DNA of 64,000 nt from an uncultured Opitutales bacterium (GTDB lineage Bacteria; Verrucomicrobiota; Verrucomicrobiia; Opitutales; Intestinicryptomonadaceae), in NCBI GenBank assembly GCA_944390805.1, contig CALXQW010000041.1:62001-126000 (forward strand), read 5' to 3'. Positions 8,589-16,615 of this stretch are shown piece by piece. A program made the position numbers and the translations under genes. The notes below the pieces were generated by a model, which was not told the DNA's origin, ran no database searches, and worked only from the letters and a program-made list of their open reading frames with translations. Each line of letters starts with the position of its first letter. Positions within the stretch are counted from its first letter, which is position 1.

Positions 8589-9230
8589 ATGAAAAAGACA
8601 TTGTTAGTAATATTGTCGGCAGCGATAGCGCTGACATCGTACGGACAGATGAAGAAGCTTGTGTTGGAAGTTCCGCAGTCGCAGCTCAGCGGCACTCCGG
8701 TACCGGTAAAGCTTCCGAATCTTGAGCCAAAGGGAACAAATCCCGAGGTCATGATACCTGCGGATGCCACAAACATAGCCAAGGGCAAGAAGGTGACCTC
8801 TTCCGACGACTTCCCCCTTATTGGAGAGCTTGAGCTTGTAACCGACGGAGACAAGGACGCCGCCGAGGGTTGCTACGTTGAGCTGATGAACGGTTTGCAG
8901 TGGATACAGATAGACTTGGAAAAGTCTGCCGACATCTACGCGATAGCTCTTTGGCACTATCACTCTCAGGAGCGCGCCTACAAGGACGTTATCATACAGA
9001 TATCCGACGATCCGGAGTTCAAGAACGGAGTAACCACCGTATTTAACAACGACGACGACAACTCCGCGAAGATGGGTGTAGGCAAGAACATGGCATGGGT
9101 TGAGACCAACTATGGAAAAATCATAGAGGTTAAGCCTTCTGTCAAGGGCAGGTATGTACGTTTCTACTCAAACGGCAACACCACCAACGACACCAACGCC
9201 TATATCGAAGTTGAGATATACGGCAAGTAA
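8589..9230 (+). CDS. Secreted discoidin (F5/8 type C)-domain protein
   Basis: A signal peptide (MKKTLLVILSAAIALTSYG) is followed by about 190 residues. The region from about residue 55 has the F5/8 type C pattern: TNIAKGKKVTSS, a LVTDGD segment, WIQIDLEKSADIYAIALWHY, and the closing GRYVRFYSNG...YIEVEIYG. Such jelly-roll domains bind carbohydrate or cell surfaces. There is no catalytic domain, so this is a stand-alone binding module, probably exported with the preceding Tat oxidoreductase. A terminator follows immediately and ends the cassette. Confidence 0.82.
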   Translation: MKKTLLVILSAAIALTSYGQMKKLVLEVPQSQLSGTPVPVKLPNLEPKGTNPEVMIPADATNIAKGKKVTSSDDFPLIGELELVTDGDKDAAEGCYVELMNGLQWIQIDLEKSADIYAIALWHYHSQERAYKDVIIQISDDPEFKNGVTTVFNNDDDNSAKMGVGKNMAWVETNYGKIIEVKPSVKGRYVRFYSNGNTTNDTNAYIEVEIYGK

Positions 9231-9253
9231 TATACTTCTTAAGTAAAAATTTC

Positions 9254-9288
9254 TAAGCCGCGCCTTTTATTATGGCGCGGCTTTTTTG
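9254..9288 (+). terminator. Rho-independent terminator of the isomerase-oxidoreductase cassette
   Basis: The stem AGCCGCGCC (9255-9263) pairs with GGCGCGGCT (9274-9282). It is followed by TTTTTT and lies 25 bases after the discoidin gene. Confidence 0.9.
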
Positions 9289-9451
9289 TGTCTGAGAATA
9301 AGCGTAAATATCTAAAAAATAATAAACGAGCACAGAGAAAAGTATGGGGAATATTCAACTGTCAAAAGAAGATGAAGTTCATCTTTCCCTGAGAAAAAGA
9401 AGCGAAAGAAGTTTGATGTTTTAAGATGAGTATACCCACACTCAAGGCATG

Positions 9452-9479
9452 TTAAAATATCAAACGTTTGATATTTTAA
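9452..9479. promoter_or_regulatory. 28-bp perfect palindrome, probable IclR-type operator
   Basis: The half-site TTAAAATATCAAAC is followed directly by its exact reverse complement, centred on ACGT. It lies about 65 bases before the IclR gene and just upstream of a TTGACA box. IclR proteins bind palindromic sites near their own promoters, so autoregulation is likely. I did not find a second copy upstream of the neighbouring cassette. Confidence 0.7.
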
Positions 9480-9482
9480 ACG

Positions 9483-9511
9483 TTGACAATAAGGCCGATA
9501 GAAAGATAGAA
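9483..9511 (+). promoter_or_regulatory. Candidate promoter for the IclR gene
   Basis: A perfect -35 TTGACA (9483-9488) is followed after 17 bases by ATAGAA (9506-9511), a weak -10. The palindromic operator ends three bases before the -35. Confidence 0.4.
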
Positions 9512-9543
9512 ACATAAGAAAGATTAGAAAGATAGACAAAGAC

Positions 9544-10341
9544 ATGCCGGCAAAAAAGACCAAGACAAAGTCGTACGAAAGATACCACATTCCAAATCTT
9601 ACAAGGGCGCTTTCCATACTTGAGATTTTGGCAAAGCATCCGAACGGAATGACACTGGGAGACATCTCCCGCGAGGCAAAATTTACAAAGAACAGCGTCT
9701 TTAGAATAATATGCACGCTGCAGGATTGCGGTTATGTGCGCAAAGACGCCGACGACCGCACAATTAAGATCTCAAGAAAGCTTGTTGCGCTTGGCTACTC
9801 TAGCCTTGGCGAAGGAAACCTTGTAGAAAAGAGCATAGACTTAATGAGGGTTATCCGCGACAGAGTAAACGAGACAACAATGCTTGGTTCGCTTCTTGAA
9901 GATGAATGCGTTCTAATAGAACAAGTTCCATGCCGTCAACCGTTCAAGTTCATGGGAGAGATTGGAATGAGGTTCAACTTGCATGCATCGGTACCGGGAA
10001 AGGCAATAGTGGCATTCCTTCCAAAGAGCGAGCAAGACGCAATAATTAAGCGGATTAACTTTAAGAAATTCAATGCAAATACCATAACAGATGCGGAATC
10101 ATTTAAGAAGGAGCTTAAGCTTACCAAAGAGCGCGGCTACGCATTGGATTTAAACGAGGAGATAGTAGGTGTACACTGCGTTGGCGCGCCAATATTCGAC
10201 GCCCATGGCTACCCAATAGCGGCAATCTGGTGCACAGGACCCAGCGACAGGCTCAAGAAGGAAGACTTAGATTCCGTAGGCGAATTTATAAAGCAGCAGG
10301 CAAAAATTGTATCAAACCGTCTTGGGTACGACCTTATATAA
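9544..10341 (+). CDS. IclR family transcriptional regulator
   Basis: This 265-residue protein has a winged-helix HTH (about residues 20-80, with MTLGDISREAKFTKNSVFRIICTLQDCGYV). The IclR effector domain (about 90-260) includes HASVPGKAIVAFLP and the C-terminal GAPIFDAHGYPIAAIWCTGPSDR segment. IclR proteins sense small metabolites, often sugar or aromatic acids. Directly downstream of the isomerase/Gfo-Idh-MocA/discoidin cassette, it is the obvious candidate regulator of that cassette, though the only palindrome I see is in front of its own gene. A strong terminator follows. Confidence 0.92.
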   Translation: MPAKKTKTKSYERYHIPNLTRALSILEILAKHPNGMTLGDISREAKFTKNSVFRIICTLQDCGYVRKDADDRTIKISRKLVALGYSSLGEGNLVEKSIDLMRVIRDRVNETTMLGSLLEDECVLIEQVPCRQPFKFMGEIGMRFNLHASVPGKAIVAFLPKSEQDAIIKRINFKKFNANTITDAESFKKELKLTKERGYALDLNEEIVGVHCVGAPIFDAHGYPIAAIWCTGPSDRLKKEDLDSVGEFIKQQAKIVSNRLGYDLI

Positions 10342-10386
10342 CACTCATTACTGCGCTAAGAGAAGAGAGTAAAAAGAATAGATTTT

Positions 10387-10423
10387 AAAAGCTCCGTAAA
10401 AATTAAGCTGCGGAGCTTTTTTG
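10387..10423 (+). terminator. Rho-independent terminator after the IclR gene
   Basis: The stem AAAAGCTCCG (10387-10396) pairs with CGGAGCTTTT (10411-10420) and continues into a T run. The bases from there to the next gene (10662) hold nothing I can name. Confidence 0.88.
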
Positions 10424-10661
10424 TTTAAAAGAACATTGCCTTTGTCTTTGATAACACCGGATGTTTTGTATTATCTAAAATAGAAGAATAAATATCTCCG
10501 GGAAGCTTTCCCTCAAGGCAACAGATAAGCTCTCTGCACATTCAGCAGCAAAAGAGGCTCTCTCTGCCGAATCGACAGGTTGGAAACCTATTTTATACAT
10601 AATATAAATAAACTTGAAGATAAAATAGAAAATATAACCAGCTTAAAGAAAAAGAAAGAGA

Positions 10662-12077
10662 CTATTTTTCCAGTTCAGGATATGCCGCAATTTTTCTATG
10701 CAAAGTTCTGCGGCTTATTCCAAGAAGCTCCGCAGCTTTGCTCTTATTTCCATGGGCAGCCTCTAAAGCCTTTTTGATAAGTTCAAGTTCGTTTTCCTTC
10801 TTCGAAAACGTATGCTCAGGAGAAATCATCTTGGAATCTGTAAGCAGTTTTGGAGAGGTCGTCTCAGGAGAGATCTCGGAAGAGAACCTATCGCCAAAGT
10901 CTGCGGCAGATACTACTTTTTTGGTGTTTGTAACAACAAGGTTCTCGCAAAAATTTCTCAACTCCCTGACATTGCCCCTCCAAGAATATCTTTCCAAAAC
11001 TGAGTACGCATCTGGAGATAAGACCGGAGCTTGAATACCGTTTTCAGCGGCAAAATGGGCCAGATAGAAATCGACCATGGGCCTGATATCCTCAGGCCTT
11101 TCATGCAAAGACGGAATCTTTATCTCTACAACATTGAGCCTATAATAAAGATCCTCCCTAAATTGGCCGGTCTTCGTCATCTCAAGAAGATTCCTGTTTG
11201 TTGCACAAACAAGCCTTACATCAACATTTGTCTCCTTTTCGGCGCCGAGCCTGGTGAAACTTCTCGTCTCAAGAAAACGCAACAGCTTTACCTGGGTGGG
11301 AGCGTCAATCTCGCCTATCTCATCGAGAAACAAAGTTCCGCCGTCAGCAGCTTCAAAGCGCCCCATTCTGCGGCTTACAGCACCGGTAAACGCTCCACGC
11401 TCGTACCCGAAAAGTTCGCTTTCAAGCAGATTTGCTGGAATTGCCGCACAGTGAACCGGAACAAAAGGCTTGTCGCGCCGCGGAGAGGCAGAATGTATAA
11501 AATGAGCAACAAGCTCCTTTCCGGTACCGGTCTGCCCAGTAATCATAACTGTGGCCTTGGTTGGAGCAACCTGCCTTGCCGTATCTAAAACGGCGTTCAT
11601 CGCCCGGCTCTTTGCAATTATCTCTCCTGATAAGTTCCTAAATTTTAAATCGGAATGGTCGCCAACCGGAGCGGAGGAAGAAGCGGAGCTATCCAATTTT
11701 TCCTTGAGCTTCTCCTGCCTGATTTTTAGCGCCCTGGATATTGCCGCATCGAGCTTGTCCAAATCTATGGGCTTTGAGATAAAATCTGCTGCACCGCGCT
11801 TCATGGCATCTACAGCCGTCTCGACATTGCCAAATGCGGTCATCATTATGCACGCAGGCTTGTATGGAACGGAAAGAGCCTTGTCGACAACGCTCATGCC
11901 TGATTTACCCCCCATGCGCAAATCTGTAAGGACAAGATCGAAAGTCTCGGCATCCATCATCTTTAGGGCCTCGTCGGCTCCGGAGGCAGCAAATACGTCG
12001 AAATCGTCCTCGAGAGCGGCAATAAGCCCGTCTCTCGTGTGTTTTTCGTCGTCGACTATAAGAATATTTGCGGGCAT
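10662..12077 (-). CDS. NtrC-family sigma-54-dependent response regulator
   Basis: The start is placed at ATG 12077 (MPANILIVDDEK), giving 471 residues; the frame extends further but without a start signal. Domains in order: receiver (1-120, acidic pocket DDE, phospho-acceptor Asp52 in LTDLRMG); AAA+ sigma-54 activation domain with Walker A GQTGTGKE (181-188), the sigma-54 contact loop GAFTGA (228-233) and Walker B LFLDEIG; and a Fis-type HTH at the C terminus (NKSKAAELLGISRRTLHRKI). It needs a sensor kinase, and none is in the window. Its start codon overlaps the stop of the upstream L,D-transpeptidase gene (TAATG), implying translational coupling. Confidence 0.95.
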   Translation of the reverse strand: MPANILIVDDEKHTRDGLIAALEDDFDVFAASGADEALKMMDAETFDLVLTDLRMGGKSGMSVVDKALSVPYKPACIMMTAFGNVETAVDAMKRGAADFISKPIDLDKLDAAISRALKIRQEKLKEKLDSSASSSAPVGDHSDLKFRNLSGEIIAKSRAMNAVLDTARQVAPTKATVMITGQTGTGKELVAHFIHSASPRRDKPFVPVHCAAIPANLLESELFGYERGAFTGAVSRRMGRFEAADGGTLFLDEIGEIDAPTQVKLLRFLETRSFTRLGAEKETNVDVRLVCATNRNLLEMTKTGQFREDLYYRLNVVEIKIPSLHERPEDIRPMVDFYLAHFAAENGIQAPVLSPDAYSVLERYSWRGNVRELRNFCENLVVTNTKKVVSAADFGDRFSSEISPETTSPKLLTDSKMISPEHTFSKKENELELIKKALEAAHGNKSKAAELLGISRRTLHRKIAAYPELEK

Positions 12078-12610
12078 TAGGGATGAGAAATTAATACGCA
12101 GTCTCCGCAATTTGCAATATCGAAAATTTCCGCTATATCCGAAGGCGAAAGTAGCACACAGCCGTGGGAATCGGGCGAACCTAGCATTTCAGTGCGGTTT
12201 GTTCCATGTATGTAAACGTAGCGGTCGTAAGTGTCCACATTGCCGCCAAGATTTATCCCTGGCTCAAGCCCACGCAGACGGAGTATGCGCGATACTATCA
12301 AATTGCGTTCACGGGCCTCCAACGGGAAATCTGAGAGAACCCCAACATTCTTTCTACCCTTAAAAACCGTATCCAAGGGCTCGCCCGCACCTATTTTCTC
12401 AACGATGTAATGAAGCCCCCACGGAGTGCCAAGAGAGTCTTTCACGCAGCTTTGCGGAGCCCGAGATGTACTGCATAAATATGTCTTAACAAGCTGACCA
12501 TCGCAAAAAAGATAAAATTTTTGCTCGCAAACCGACACATATATGCAATGCTTGCCCACTGCAAAATTAGCCTTTTTACAGGCAGCCGTTATTTTTTCAT
12601 AAAGGTCCAT
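12077..12610 (-). CDS. L,D-transpeptidase (YkuD domain) without visible signal peptide
   Basis: ATG 12610 is chosen over an upstream TTG at 12625, giving 177 residues. The YkuD catalytic signature HGTNRTEMLGSPDSHGCV (His135 to Cys151, family pattern HX14-17SHGC) is intact. The enzyme class forms 3-3 crosslinks or attaches proteins to peptidoglycan and normally works in the periplasm, yet residues 1-30 are not a convincing signal peptide. The stop overlaps the start of the sigma-54 regulator, so the two form an operon. The start overlaps the divergent asd start by two bases. Confidence 0.85.
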   Translation of the reverse strand: MDLYEKITAACKKANFAVGKHCIYVSVCEQKFYLFCDGQLVKTYLCSTSRAPQSCVKDSLGTPWGLHYIVEKIGAGEPLDTVFKGRKNVGVLSDFPLEARERNLIVSRILRLRGLEPGINLGGNVDTYDRYVYIHGTNRTEMLGSPDSHGCVLLSPSDIAEIFDIANCGDCVLISHP

Positions 12611-13607
12611 GAACAGGAAATTCAAAGTAGGTATTGTTGGCGCAACAGGCGCCGTAGGTCAAGAACTCATTGATTTGCTCTTCGGGAGAAACTTTCCGAT
12701 GGAGTCTTTGACGCTGCTTGCGTCGGAACGCAGCGCGGGAAAAAAGATAGAGAAAAACGGGCAGACCTTTACGGTGGAGAAAGCCACTCCGGAATGTTTT
12801 GAAAAGCTCGATATTGCAATATTTAGCGCGGGCGGAAGCGTATCCAAGGCGCTTGCTCCGGAAGCAGCAAAGAGAGGATGCATTGTAATAGACAACTCCT
12901 CGGCCTTCCGTATGGATCCAGATGTGCCTCTCGTTGTGCCTGAGGTAAATGCCGATGCTGTAAAGAGCCATAAAAACATAATAGCCAATCCAAACTGCAC
13001 AACGGCTATATCTCTTATGGCCCTGTGCCCTCTGCACAAGGCCTTCGGGCTAAAAAGGTTCTTTGCGGCCACATACCAGGCTGTATCGGGAACTGGAGTG
13101 TGGGCTATGAAGGAGCTTGAGCAGCAGGAGAAGGCAATATCCGAGGGCAGAGAGCCAGAAGTTAAGGTTTATCCGTACCAGATAGCCCGCAATGTAATTC
13201 CGCATGTAGATGTATTCCTCGACAATGGCTACACGAAAGAGGAGATGAAAATGCTCAATGAGACCCGCAAGATAATGAGTCTGCCGGATGTCAGAGTCTC
13301 CACAACATGCGTTAGAGTTCCAGTAATGAGGGCGCATTCCGTTGCGATAAATGCAGAATTTGAGAAGCCAGTTTCTGTTGAAGAGGCAAGAAAGGCCATA
13401 GCGGCTTTCCCCGGAGCAGAACTTGTGGATAATCCATCTGAGTTGAAATACCCAATGCCTTTGATGTATCAGCGCAAGGTAAAGTGCGGTGTTGGCAGAA
13501 TCAGGCGAGACAGCGCATTTGAAAACGGCCTCTCATTCTGGGTTTGCGGCGACCAGCTCTGGAAGGGAGCTGCACTCAACGCCGTACAGATAGCAGAACT
13601 TCTTTAG
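12609..13607 (+). CDS. asd: Aspartate-semialdehyde dehydrogenase
   Basis: This 332-residue protein starts MNRKFKVGIVGATGAVG (NADP-binding loop). The catalytic Cys130 lies in NPNCTTA, the QAVSGTG segment follows at about residue 157, and the active-site His is in RVPVMRAHS. It reduces beta-aspartyl phosphate to aspartate semialdehyde in the lysine/diaminopimelate, threonine and methionine pathway. The length is normal. The ATG has only a short AAAGG upstream. It is divergent from, and shares CATG with, an L,D-transpeptidase gene. Both act around peptidoglycan because diaminopimelate derives from this pathway; shared control is possible but not shown. Confidence 0.96.
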   Translation: MNRKFKVGIVGATGAVGQELIDLLFGRNFPMESLTLLASERSAGKKIEKNGQTFTVEKATPECFEKLDIAIFSAGGSVSKALAPEAAKRGCIVIDNSSAFRMDPDVPLVVPEVNADAVKSHKNIIANPNCTTAISLMALCPLHKAFGLKRFFAATYQAVSGTGVWAMKELEQQEKAISEGREPEVKVYPYQIARNVIPHVDVFLDNGYTKEEMKMLNETRKIMSLPDVRVSTTCVRVPVMRAHSVAINAEFEKPVSVEEARKAIAAFPGAELVDNPSELKYPMPLMYQRKVKCGVGRIRRDSAFENGLSFWVCGDQLWKGAALNAVQIAELL

Positions 13608-13631
13608 AATAGCCAAATGCAAAAATTTTCA

Positions 13632-13666
13632 GGCGCGGAGAAACGTAAAGTTTCCCCGCGCTTTTG
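13632..13666 (+). terminator. Rho-independent terminator after asd
   Basis: The stem GCGCGGAGAAAC (13633-13644) pairs with GTTTCCCCGCGC after a short loop, with one weak position, and is followed by TTTTG. Confidence 0.8.
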
Positions 13667-13828
13667 TATTGCAAATATAAAAAGCAGCAAAGCCAGAAAT
13701 TCTCATGCGGAATGGAAGAAGATCTTTTTTAATTATAGAAAAATTTCAAATGAACTTCCTCAGACAAAGATTTTTTGAAAGTTAAAATATGTTGCTAAGA
13801 ATATATATATAGATAGGCTTAAGAGAAA

Positions 13829-16615
13829 ATGGCAAAAACAGAAGACAGCTTGTTGCATTTTATACGGGTAAATGCCCCCCTACCCTATGCCGCCGCAGAT
13901 TTTGTCATAAAGAACTTTGCGCCAAAGAGATCTGGTGCGGCAGATTTCTCCGACACTCTTTTTATACTGCCTACCCGCAGAGCTGCGGAAACATTTCAAG
14001 ATGTGCTGCTATCGAGAGTCTTAAGCTCTGCCGGAGGGATTCTATCTTTAAAGGCCTTCACGCAGGAAGAATTCATGGCAAAAGTCTTGCGGCCAGCAAA
14101 AAGAGCAAACATATTTGCCTCCCACTGCGCATGGAAGATTGCTCTTGGAATGCTGAAAAGAGACTTTGCTGAAGAGATATTTCCATCGGGGAGACTGTCT
14201 GAAGAAGATGCATTTGAGCTATCAAGGCGCATTGGCGGGCTTAAGAGAGAACTTTCGCATGCCGGGCTTGATTTCTCTTCAGCAGCAGAGCTTGCCGCTC
14301 GCTTGCCAGACGCTTCCCGCTGGAGGGCTTTTGGGGAGCTTGAAAAGCTGTATAAAAAGAGTCTTTCAATGATGGGGGCTGAAGATGCGGCAGATGTGTT
14401 CTTATCTTCTTTGGCAAATCCGGACTTCTCAAAATTGAAAGAAGGGCGTCTGGTTTTGCTATTTTGTCCGGAAACGAGTGCTGCTTTTGAGCGGATATTA
14501 GACGAGTATAGAAAACACGGCGGCAAGGTGGACATTGCCGTATGTGCAGATGCCTCAAAGGCTGCGCTCTTTGGCAAGTACGGTGCGCCGCTTCCGGGAA
14601 CAGAGTTTTTTTCTGACGATTTGCCAGATAAAAATATCAAGACTTTCCCAGATATATCAGCCCAAGCTCGCTATGCCGCGGAGGAAATATCGAACGCGGG
14701 AAAATATGCCGCCGACATCTGGGCAGCATCATGCGATGAAACAGACTCTTTAGAGGCTCTTTCCGACGAATTAAAAAAGCGCAACATAGACACCATATCA
14801 TTCGCCGGAAGACCAATATCCAAATTTGGCATATTTGAATTTTTCTCTTTTGTGCTGGAGTTTATAAGCGACAATCTGCGTTTTTCTGCATTCATGCGCA
14901 TAGCCCGCACCGACATATTTTTGCGTATAGCAACAAAAAAGCTATCGATGGAGGCCACAGATATACTGTCCGCGCTGGACAGTTTTGAAAAAGAACACAT
15001 GCCGCGCACGTTGGAATCTGCAATACAAATACAAGGGGGAGAGAAAAACCGTAAGGCCGAACATGTAATAAAATTTGCGGCAGAACTACTACTACCGCTT
15101 TGCACAGAACCAGCTTCTACTGCTCTAAAAAATCTTGCACATGCCGTTGAAAACGCCAAGAGCGATGTTATAGACGACGAACAGTCTCAAGCTGAAGAGA
15201 TGTTTCTCGACAAATTTCTAACAGACCTTGACGCTCTCGATTCCCTCTCGTTTAAGCATGGCATGGATGCGAAAGAGGCGCTTAAAATAATGCTTGTCGA
15301 TTCTTTCGGAAACGTGGGGGAACACGCTTTAAAAAGAGGAGTTGTTCTGCAAAATTGGCTGGAGCAATTCTGGTCTGAAGCACCCCGGCTTGTCATTGCA
15401 GATTTCAACGATGGAAAAGTTCCGCAATCAAAAGCGCAAGATCCGTTCCTTTCAGAAGCCGCAAGAGAGATATTTGGGTTGGGAACATCGGCCCTAAGGC
15501 GTTCGAGAGACGAATACATGTTTCAGGCGCTCATACATTCAAGGGAAGATATCAATGCCGGATTCTCCATCAATGTGCTGTGCCCCGCAAAAGATTTCGA
15601 CGGGGAACGGCTTATGCCTTCCTCCATATTGCTGTCATGTCAGCCAGAAAGAATGGCTGAAAGAATAAGGAGGCTCTTCGGGGTAGATTACGATGAACCT
15701 ATGGCTCCAGCATTCTTCTCTCCGTGGAAATTTAGAGTGCCTAAGATTCCATTTGGACGGGTGATTTCGGCCACAGATTTTAAGAAGTATATAGACTGTC
15801 CTTTTAGATTTTATCTGGAGAAAGTCTTGAAAATGCGCCCTGTAGAGAGTGTACAGGAAGATATGGACGCTGCGGTTTTCGGCTCGTTATTCCACGGAGT
15901 CATGGAAGACTTTGCAAAGAGCGCAAACAGAAACTCAAGCGATGAGAACGAAATATGCGCGCTTCTTTTTAAATATTTGGACGCGCGCGCAAGAAAGACA
16001 TTCGGGTCGGATATGTCTGCGCCGCTTAAATTGCAACTTGCCGGGCTAAGATCAAGACTTAGAGCCTGCGCGCGCATACAGGCTGAACATGCGGCAAGGG
16101 GCTGGCGGATATTGAATGCAGAAAGCTGCTTTGAGAATCTCGACATTTGCGGAATGAAGATAATTTGCCGCATAGACAGAATAGATAAGGCTCCCGACGG
16201 AACTCTGCTTGCGCTCGACTACAAGACGAAAGATTCATCTGAGATAATCTCTGCGGACAACTCCGCAAGAAAAGCGCACTTGCAGGAAACTGGAGATGGA
16301 CAATACAAGTGGAAAGACTTGCAGCTGCCCTTATATAGGCGCGCACTTATGGACTTCTACGGAGAATCCCGCGTTCAGACGGCCTACTTTCTGTCGCCCA
16401 AGAGTGTCTTGCAAACGCGCATAGACATATGGGATATAGCAGAATCTGAGGATAATTCTGCCATGAATAAGGCCTCTGAAATAATAGGCGCAATAAGAGA
16501 CGAGAAATTCACGCCGACAGAAGGCGTAAAACCGCCGCGCTTTGACGTATACGACAAATTCTTCGGATTTGCCGGATCTGAGCTTGCAAAATATCTGGAG
16601 TTTACAAGACCGTGA
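13829..16615 (+). CDS. AddB-like (PD-(D/E)XK) nuclease subunit
   Basis: This 928-residue protein is followed with overlap by an AddA-like helicase. The N-terminal half resembles a degenerate helicase fold; the expected Walker A position reads LPTRRAAETF, so ATPase activity is unlikely. The C-terminal quarter carries a RecB-family nuclease with SATDFKKYIDCPFRFYLEKVL, AAVFGSLFHGVMEDFA (His), and the metal and catalytic residues in LLALDYKTKD. The last 80 residues lack the clustered cysteines of iron-sulfur AddB enzymes, so no 4Fe-4S nuclease clasp is evident. It should act with the downstream protein in double-strand-break end resection before RecA loading. Confidence 0.8.
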   Translation: MAKTEDSLLHFIRVNAPLPYAAADFVIKNFAPKRSGAADFSDTLFILPTRRAAETFQDVLLSRVLSSAGGILSLKAFTQEEFMAKVLRPAKRANIFASHCAWKIALGMLKRDFAEEIFPSGRLSEEDAFELSRRIGGLKRELSHAGLDFSSAAELAARLPDASRWRAFGELEKLYKKSLSMMGAEDAADVFLSSLANPDFSKLKEGRLVLLFCPETSAAFERILDEYRKHGGKVDIAVCADASKAALFGKYGAPLPGTEFFSDDLPDKNIKTFPDISAQARYAAEEISNAGKYAADIWAASCDETDSLEALSDELKKRNIDTISFAGRPISKFGIFEFFSFVLEFISDNLRFSAFMRIARTDIFLRIATKKLSMEATDILSALDSFEKEHMPRTLESAIQIQGGEKNRKAEHVIKFAAELLLPLCTEPASTALKNLAHAVENAKSDVIDDEQSQAEEMFLDKFLTDLDALDSLSFKHGMDAKEALKIMLVDSFGNVGEHALKRGVVLQNWLEQFWSEAPRLVIADFNDGKVPQSKAQDPFLSEAAREIFGLGTSALRRSRDEYMFQALIHSREDINAGFSINVLCPAKDFDGERLMPSSILLSCQPERMAERIRRLFGVDYDEPMAPAFFSPWKFRVPKIPFGRVISATDFKKYIDCPFRFYLEKVLKMRPVESVQEDMDAAVFGSLFHGVMEDFAKSANRNSSDENEICALLFKYLDARARKTFGSDMSAPLKLQLAGLRSRLRACARIQAEHAARGWRILNAESCFENLDICGMKIICRIDRIDKAPDGTLLALDYKTKDSSEIISADNSARKAHLQETGDGQYKWKDLQLPLYRRALMDFYGESRVQTAYFLSPKSVLQTRIDIWDIAESEDNSAMNKASEIIGAIRDEKFTPTEGVKPPRFDVYDKFFGFAGSELAKYLEFTRP

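Noticed and set aside
11551..12363. 270-codon plus-strand frame
   Set aside because: It lies opposite the NtrC-type regulator and L,D-transpeptidase and has no recognisable protein features.
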